Below are positions 42,351 to 45,323 of a DNA stretch of 45,323 bases, piece by piece. The DNA comes from Deltaproteobacteria bacterium (GTDB lineage Bacteria > Desulfobacterota > Syntrophobacteria > BM002): the NCBI GenBank assembly GCA_019309045.1, contig JAFDGZ010000038.1:1-45323 (forward strand). The letters are read 5' to 3'. The notes under the pieces were generated by a model that had not been told where the DNA came from, searched no databases, and saw only the letters and a list, made by a program, of their open reading frames with translations. The position numbers and the translations under genes are program-made. Numbering within the stretch: position 1 is the first letter of the stretch; every line of letters starts with the position of its first letter.

Positions 42351-42767
42351 TCAGGCTGCCTGGGACAAGCGCTGGCTCTCTTTCTTCATCTCTCCCCGAA
42401 CAGCTCGCACCGAGTGATTGACGTAACTTTCTGGAAAGCGGTAGATGCCGCCGTAGAAATAGTCCACGTAGCAGGCAGTATGGTGCCCCCTGGTAGTGGC
42501 ACTCCAGAAACAGCGCTGGTTGCCGAAAATGGGGTCGAGGTAGAGACGATGTTTGTTTTCTTCTGGAAGAAGAAGAGAGGACAGTTCTTCATTGTTCGGC
42601 AATCGCCAGTCTTCATAGCCAGCGAATTTGATCTTGTTGAGATAGCTGATAAAGCGCTGCGCTTCGGGCCAGGTAACCCGTTCGGGTGCCGGATCTTTCT
42701 GCCACATGAGACCCGTCTGGGTGTCAGTGACTGTGCCATTGCCGTTGTCCACAAATCTCTCTGACAT
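42351..42767 (-). CDS. DUF1566 (Lcl C-terminal-like) protein
   Basis: A 138-residue protein with the DUF1566 pattern: RFVDNGNGTVTDTQTGLMWQ at the start, TWPEAQRFISYLNKIKFAGY in the middle, DWRLPNNEELSSLL, then the C-terminal FWSATTRGHHTAC...VRAVRG. Such domains are secreted or surface lectin-like modules in other proteins, but this one has no signal peptide and stands alone. AAGGAGG precedes the ATG. It lies 95 bp upstream of cobO on the same strand; a link with cobamides is not evident. Confidence 0.85.
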   Translation of the reverse strand: MSERFVDNGNGTVTDTQTGLMWQKDPAPERVTWPEAQRFISYLNKIKFAGYEDWRLPNNEELSSLLLPEENKHRLYLDPIFGNQRCFWSATTRGHHTACYVDYFYGGIYRFPESYVNHSVRAVRGEMKKESQRLSQAA

Positions 42768-42894
42768 CTAAACCTCCTTGATAGTCATCATCATAACCAC
42801 GGGCAAACGTGCCAGATATTCAATCATAGGTAAGGGCTCACTTTTTCTCGACAGCTAGCGGCAGCAGGAGGTAGCCAGCTTGCTATATCAATAG

Positions 42895-43800
42895 CTACGA
42901 GCCAAAATATTTTAGTTGGAGGTTACTCAAGGTTTGCAGGTAATCTTCACTATAGAGGAGGTCATTGCGACTCTGAACACCACTGAACAAAATAGGCAGG
43001 AAAAAGCGAAGATCGATGCCCTCCTCATTGAGGCTGTGTTCATTTGCCTGGTGTACTGCCAGAACAGAATAGTACATGGTCAACAAGGCGATCTTCGAGT
43101 CCCGCCTGATCAGATAAGAATGCCCTCCCAGGGTCTGAAGAAAGAAGCCAGCATAGCGGTAAAGAAATTTGAGACTTTCGGCAGAATCGCCTAAATCACC
43201 ACATTTACGTATGAGCCAGTGATAGAGCGTACCCATCAGAGGTTCGGCCAAATCTGCCTCTGAGTTTATTATGTCCCGGATCACGGCAATTTTTTTCTGC
43301 CGCAATAGCCGGAAAAAGAAAAAACTGTTTTGCAGAAGAATTGGCGCGCGATAGGCTTCGCCGCTGATGGTGGGCTTATGGCGATCCAGGCTGGCGAGTA
43401 TGCCAGTAAAAAAGGGCCAGCTGTCCTGCGATATTCCATGAGTTTTGAGTGCTTGGTTGCCATCTAGATACCTGCAGAAACTGCGCAGGGTATCCTCAAG
43501 TTGCTGACAATCCAACCGTTGGGGTGAGCGTCCCTGGGCTATGGGTGAATTTGGCCCAAAGACCTCGGTGAACCTGGCGGTTGGAAGCAGCTGCTTCTGG
43601 GGCTGCTGTTGTTGAATAGGCTGCTTCTGGCTGAGCAACTTCTGCAACTCCTGGATGCGCTCAGTACACTTCTGCTGCTCCGCTACTACTGCCTTGCGGG
43701 TGAACCTTTCATAGATAGGATCCCACTTCCACCAGAGAATGGCGGCGAGGGCACCTACGATCAGAACCACAAATAGAAACGCTCCGCATCCTCTTTTCAT
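42895..43800 (-). CDS. Membrane-anchored hypothetical protein with Q-rich coiled coil
   Basis: A 301-residue protein not recognised. The N-terminus is a signal-anchor (CGAFLFVVLIVGALAAILWW, residues 5-24). A Gln-rich, coiled-coil-like linker follows (residues 40-70, LLSQKQPIQQQQPQKQLLP). A helical globular domain of about 200 residues contains LDCQQLEDTLRSFCRYLDG and several aromatic-rich helices (SFFFFRLLRQKK). The topology suggests a periplasmic domain held at the inner membrane. No signature of a peptidase, transferase or receptor is visible. A start Shine-Dalgarno is weak. Confidence 0.75.
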   Translation of the reverse strand: MKRGCGAFLFVVLIVGALAAILWWKWDPIYERFTRKAVVAEQQKCTERIQELQKLLSQKQPIQQQQPQKQLLPTARFTEVFGPNSPIAQGRSPQRLDCQQLEDTLRSFCRYLDGNQALKTHGISQDSWPFFTGILASLDRHKPTISGEAYRAPILLQNSFFFFRLLRQKKIAVIRDIINSEADLAEPLMGTLYHWLIRKCGDLGDSAESLKFLYRYAGFFLQTLGGHSYLIRRDSKIALLTMYYSVLAVHQANEHSLNEEGIDLRFFLPILFSGVQSRNDLLYSEDYLQTLSNLQLKYFGS

Positions 43801-44071
43801 AGTGTTTTCTCTAGATTTGTTGTTAGCTGTCAGTTAAAGAACAGTCGTTTCTACTTTCGCAGTTGCTTATCATTTTTTATGGCGAAAATCTACCCCGGAT
43901 ATGGTGGTATACTTTTTGTTTGTTTTCCTTTATTACAGAAAGAAGAGGGCTATCGCAAAACTTCTGCTTTGCAGAAACTGACAAGTTGCTTATATCATGA
44001 CTATTTATAAGTCTGATTTGCTCGAGAATTTCTTCTAGGAAAAGGTGCCCTGAGTGTGCTAAAATAAGCTA

Positions 44072-44230
44072 ACCCCGATAAGCCGCGTGGGTGACTCGGT
44101 CCCAGGAAGGCCAACCTATTACTCCGCTTACGCTTTTGGGTAAGGCCAGTTGAAATCCAGAAACAACTGGAAGGGACGCTAGGTGGCGGTGGACTGAGCG
44201 GCGCGAAGGTTTGTCGGGGCGCCTTTTTGT
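44072..44230 (+). ncRNA. Candidate structured RNA of unassigned class
   Basis: In a 478 bp gap without genes (43801-44278), about 150 nt are closed by a long-range helix. Bases 44073-44084 pair with 44208-44219 (12 pairs, two G-T). 44085-44088 pair with 44201-44204, and CTCGGTCC (44095-44102) pairs with GGACTGAG (44191-44198). Inside, CTTAC/GTAAG (about 44127-44144) and CCAGTTG/CAACTGG (44146-44170) form two hairpins. A T run (44224-44228) follows the 3' strand, so the plus strand fits a transcript. TAAAAT (44060-44065) is a weak -10. The closing helix and length recall 6S RNA, but no diagnostic consensus was seen. It is convergent with the AsmA-like gene. Confidence 0.5.
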
Positions 44231-44278
44231 TGCCGGCTGGTATGGCAGGCTGGTTACCTGGCCATGTGGGCAAGGGTC

Positions 44279-45323
44279 TCATTCAACCAGTTTCTGTAAA
44301 TCCTGGTTTATTTCTTGCTGCTGTTTTTCCCTGCCTGGTGGTTCGGGGACCACATTGGCTTGCGGTCTCTGCACACTTTCCTTCTCTGCTGCCTCTCTAT
44401 GTTTTCTGAGCCACAATTCATTTATAGTGTAAACAGGCTTCTCCATTGTTCCAACAATCTCGACTGGCAGGGTTACAAAATTCTGGGGGTCTGTGATCTG
44501 GGGGAGAAGAGGTCTGATTTCCGTCAATTTTCCGGCATATTGCACAGGAAAACGCAGGTTCATCTCAAGAGCGAGCCTTCTATCAAGCAAGCTTGCAGTA
44601 CCCCTGCCCTCACCACTGAGAACCGGGCCCTGCAGGATGAGGTCCTGGACTATAACCTGGCCCCTTCTTATAAGGAGTCGGGCAGTGACCCGTGGAAAGG
44701 CCAATTGTTGAAAATCTTCGCTTTGGAAAAACTCGACTAGTTGTTGCACTAGTGGGTGCCCGGTGAATAGCGCCTCTTCCAGAACAATATCTGCCTGAGA
44801 ATTCAAATGAGCAACATCAGGGCTGCTGCCAGTGGCTGTTGCCTGCAAGGTCATATTTCCTGACATCGACTTGCTGAGATGAGGGGCAATATCCTTCATC
44901 ATCTCATCCAACAGAACGTCTTTGACAGTCAGCTTCGTTTGGAAGGGAGGACCGATCTGTTTTAGATCAGCTCCTAGAGTCGAGTGAAGCTCTCCACCGT
45001 ATACCCTGGCGTCGAGAGTGTCGATATCGAGCTTCCCCTTTTGCAGGGTGAAATGGCAGTTTACTTTGTTGGCAACGAATTTTTTGTAGTAGAGCCACTC
45101 AACGTTTATCGTTCCCACGGCGTCGAAACCTGGAGCCATACCTGTAGACCATACTGGCGCTGCCTCATGCAGAGGTGGCTCAGCTGGCTGCGATGGAGCG
45201 GTTTCTTCCGAAAGTGGCGTGCCAGTGGTGGAAGGAGGAAAAGATTCTTGCGTCAATGAATCTGCAGTTTCCTGGGTATCGAGCAGCTGTTCAGAGGTGG
45301 ATTCGGAAGAAAAGACCTCAGTA
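44279..45323 (-). CDS. AsmA-like C-terminal domain protein, partial (5' end outside window)
   Basis: The frame is open from the right edge to the stop at 44279, so the start lies outside. Visible residues begin with a Ser/Glu/Pro-rich linker, then a beta-rich domain: YYKKFVANKVNCHFTLQKGKLDIDTLDARVYGGEL, SKSMSGNMTLQATATG, RVTARLLIRRGQVIVQDLIL, then LPVEIVGTMEKPVYTINELW. Repeated strand-turn units with GxL.. and Y.G...  are typical of the AsmA-like family, which lies in the envelope and is linked to lipid transport to, or assembly of, the outer membrane. The extreme C-terminus is Gln/Lys-rich. Which subfamily it is cannot be told without the missing part. Confidence 0.75.
   Translation of the reverse strand, partial: TEVFSSESTSEQLLDTQETADSLTQESFPPSTTGTPLSEETAPSQPAEPPLHEAAPVWSTGMAPGFDAVGTINVEWLYYKKFVANKVNCHFTLQKGKLDIDTLDARVYGGELHSTLGADLKQIGPPFQTKLTVKDVLLDEMMKDIAPHLSKSMSGNMTLQATATGSSPDVAHLNSQADIVLEEALFTGHPLVQQLVEFFQSEDFQQLAFPRVTARLLIRRGQVIVQDLILQGPVLSGEGRGTASLLDRRLALEMNLRFPVQYAGKLTEIRPLLPQITDPQNFVTLPVEIVGTMEKPVYTINELWLRKHREAAEKESVQRPQANVVPEPPGREKQQQEINQDLQKLVE

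Noticed and set aside
44072-44230. RNase P RNA, tmRNA or SRP RNA identity for the structured element
   Set aside because: The GAGGAAAGTCC core of RNase P, the tRNA-like ends of tmRNA and the GGAAGxAGC loop of SRP RNA are all missing on both strands.

Overview
The window looks like the chromosome of a Gram-negative anaerobe of the Desulfobacterota (deltaproteobacterial, Syntrophobacter-like) type. This is inferred from gene content only: a selenocysteine tRNA, a fused IspH-UbiA enzyme, a siroheme/ferredoxin sulfite-reductase-like protein with a PCP_red domain, a sulfate-exporter-like remnant, TonB-dependent corrinoid import and cobamide salvage. No rRNA is present, so the lineage is not proven.

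Layout. 1-1370: an accessory edge with an AbiEi-type antitoxin gene running off the left end behind a 16+16 bp palindromic operator, next to the 3' end of tRNA-Sec (1372-1467). 1693-9832: housekeeping genes (dusB, ispH-ubiA fusion, GT2 glycosyltransferase, HIT hydrolase, glycerate kinase, MltF, M50 protease). 9990-12945: a decaying segment where a multi-domain sensor/sigma-54 activator (minus) and a YeiH-type exporter (plus) have both lost their N-termini and meet head to head near 12030. 13158-15713: small membrane and hypothetical proteins, an NDUFA9-like SDR and the sulfite-reductase-like gene.

15851-23682 is an eight-gene minus-strand operon behind a cobalamin riboswitch and its terminator: an unknown 86-residue protein, BtuB-type receptor, BtuF, BtuC, BtuD, ExbB, ExbD and TonB. 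The transporter, receptor and its energising complex appear to be controlled together by intracellular B12. 39540-42255 holds a second corrinoid operon, cobO-cbiR-cobU-cobS, which would adenosylate imported corrinoids, remove foreign lower ligands and rebuild the nucleotide loop. Together the two loci describe import plus remodelling of cobamides.

23772-28778 is a polar amino-acid ABC transporter with an Asp/Glu-type racemase and a D-cysteine desulfhydrase/ACC-deaminase family enzyme, behind a leader with a long inverted repeat. 29170-33000 has ribosome rescue factor ArfB, FxsA, a radical SAM protein, a VapBC-type toxin-antitoxin pair with a near-consensus promoter inside its operator, and a possible integrase scrap. 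34143-38110 is an Fbp-type ABC importer, followed by deoC and a RelE-like scrap. The right end has a DUF1566 protein, a membrane-anchored protein of unknown function, an unassigned structured RNA candidate (44072-44230, plus strand) and the C-terminal part of an AsmA-like protein running off the window.

The best candidates for something undescribed are the structured RNA, the small protein that opens the B12 operon, and the amino-acid transporter leader. The clearest evolutionary story is the double-truncation junction near 12030.
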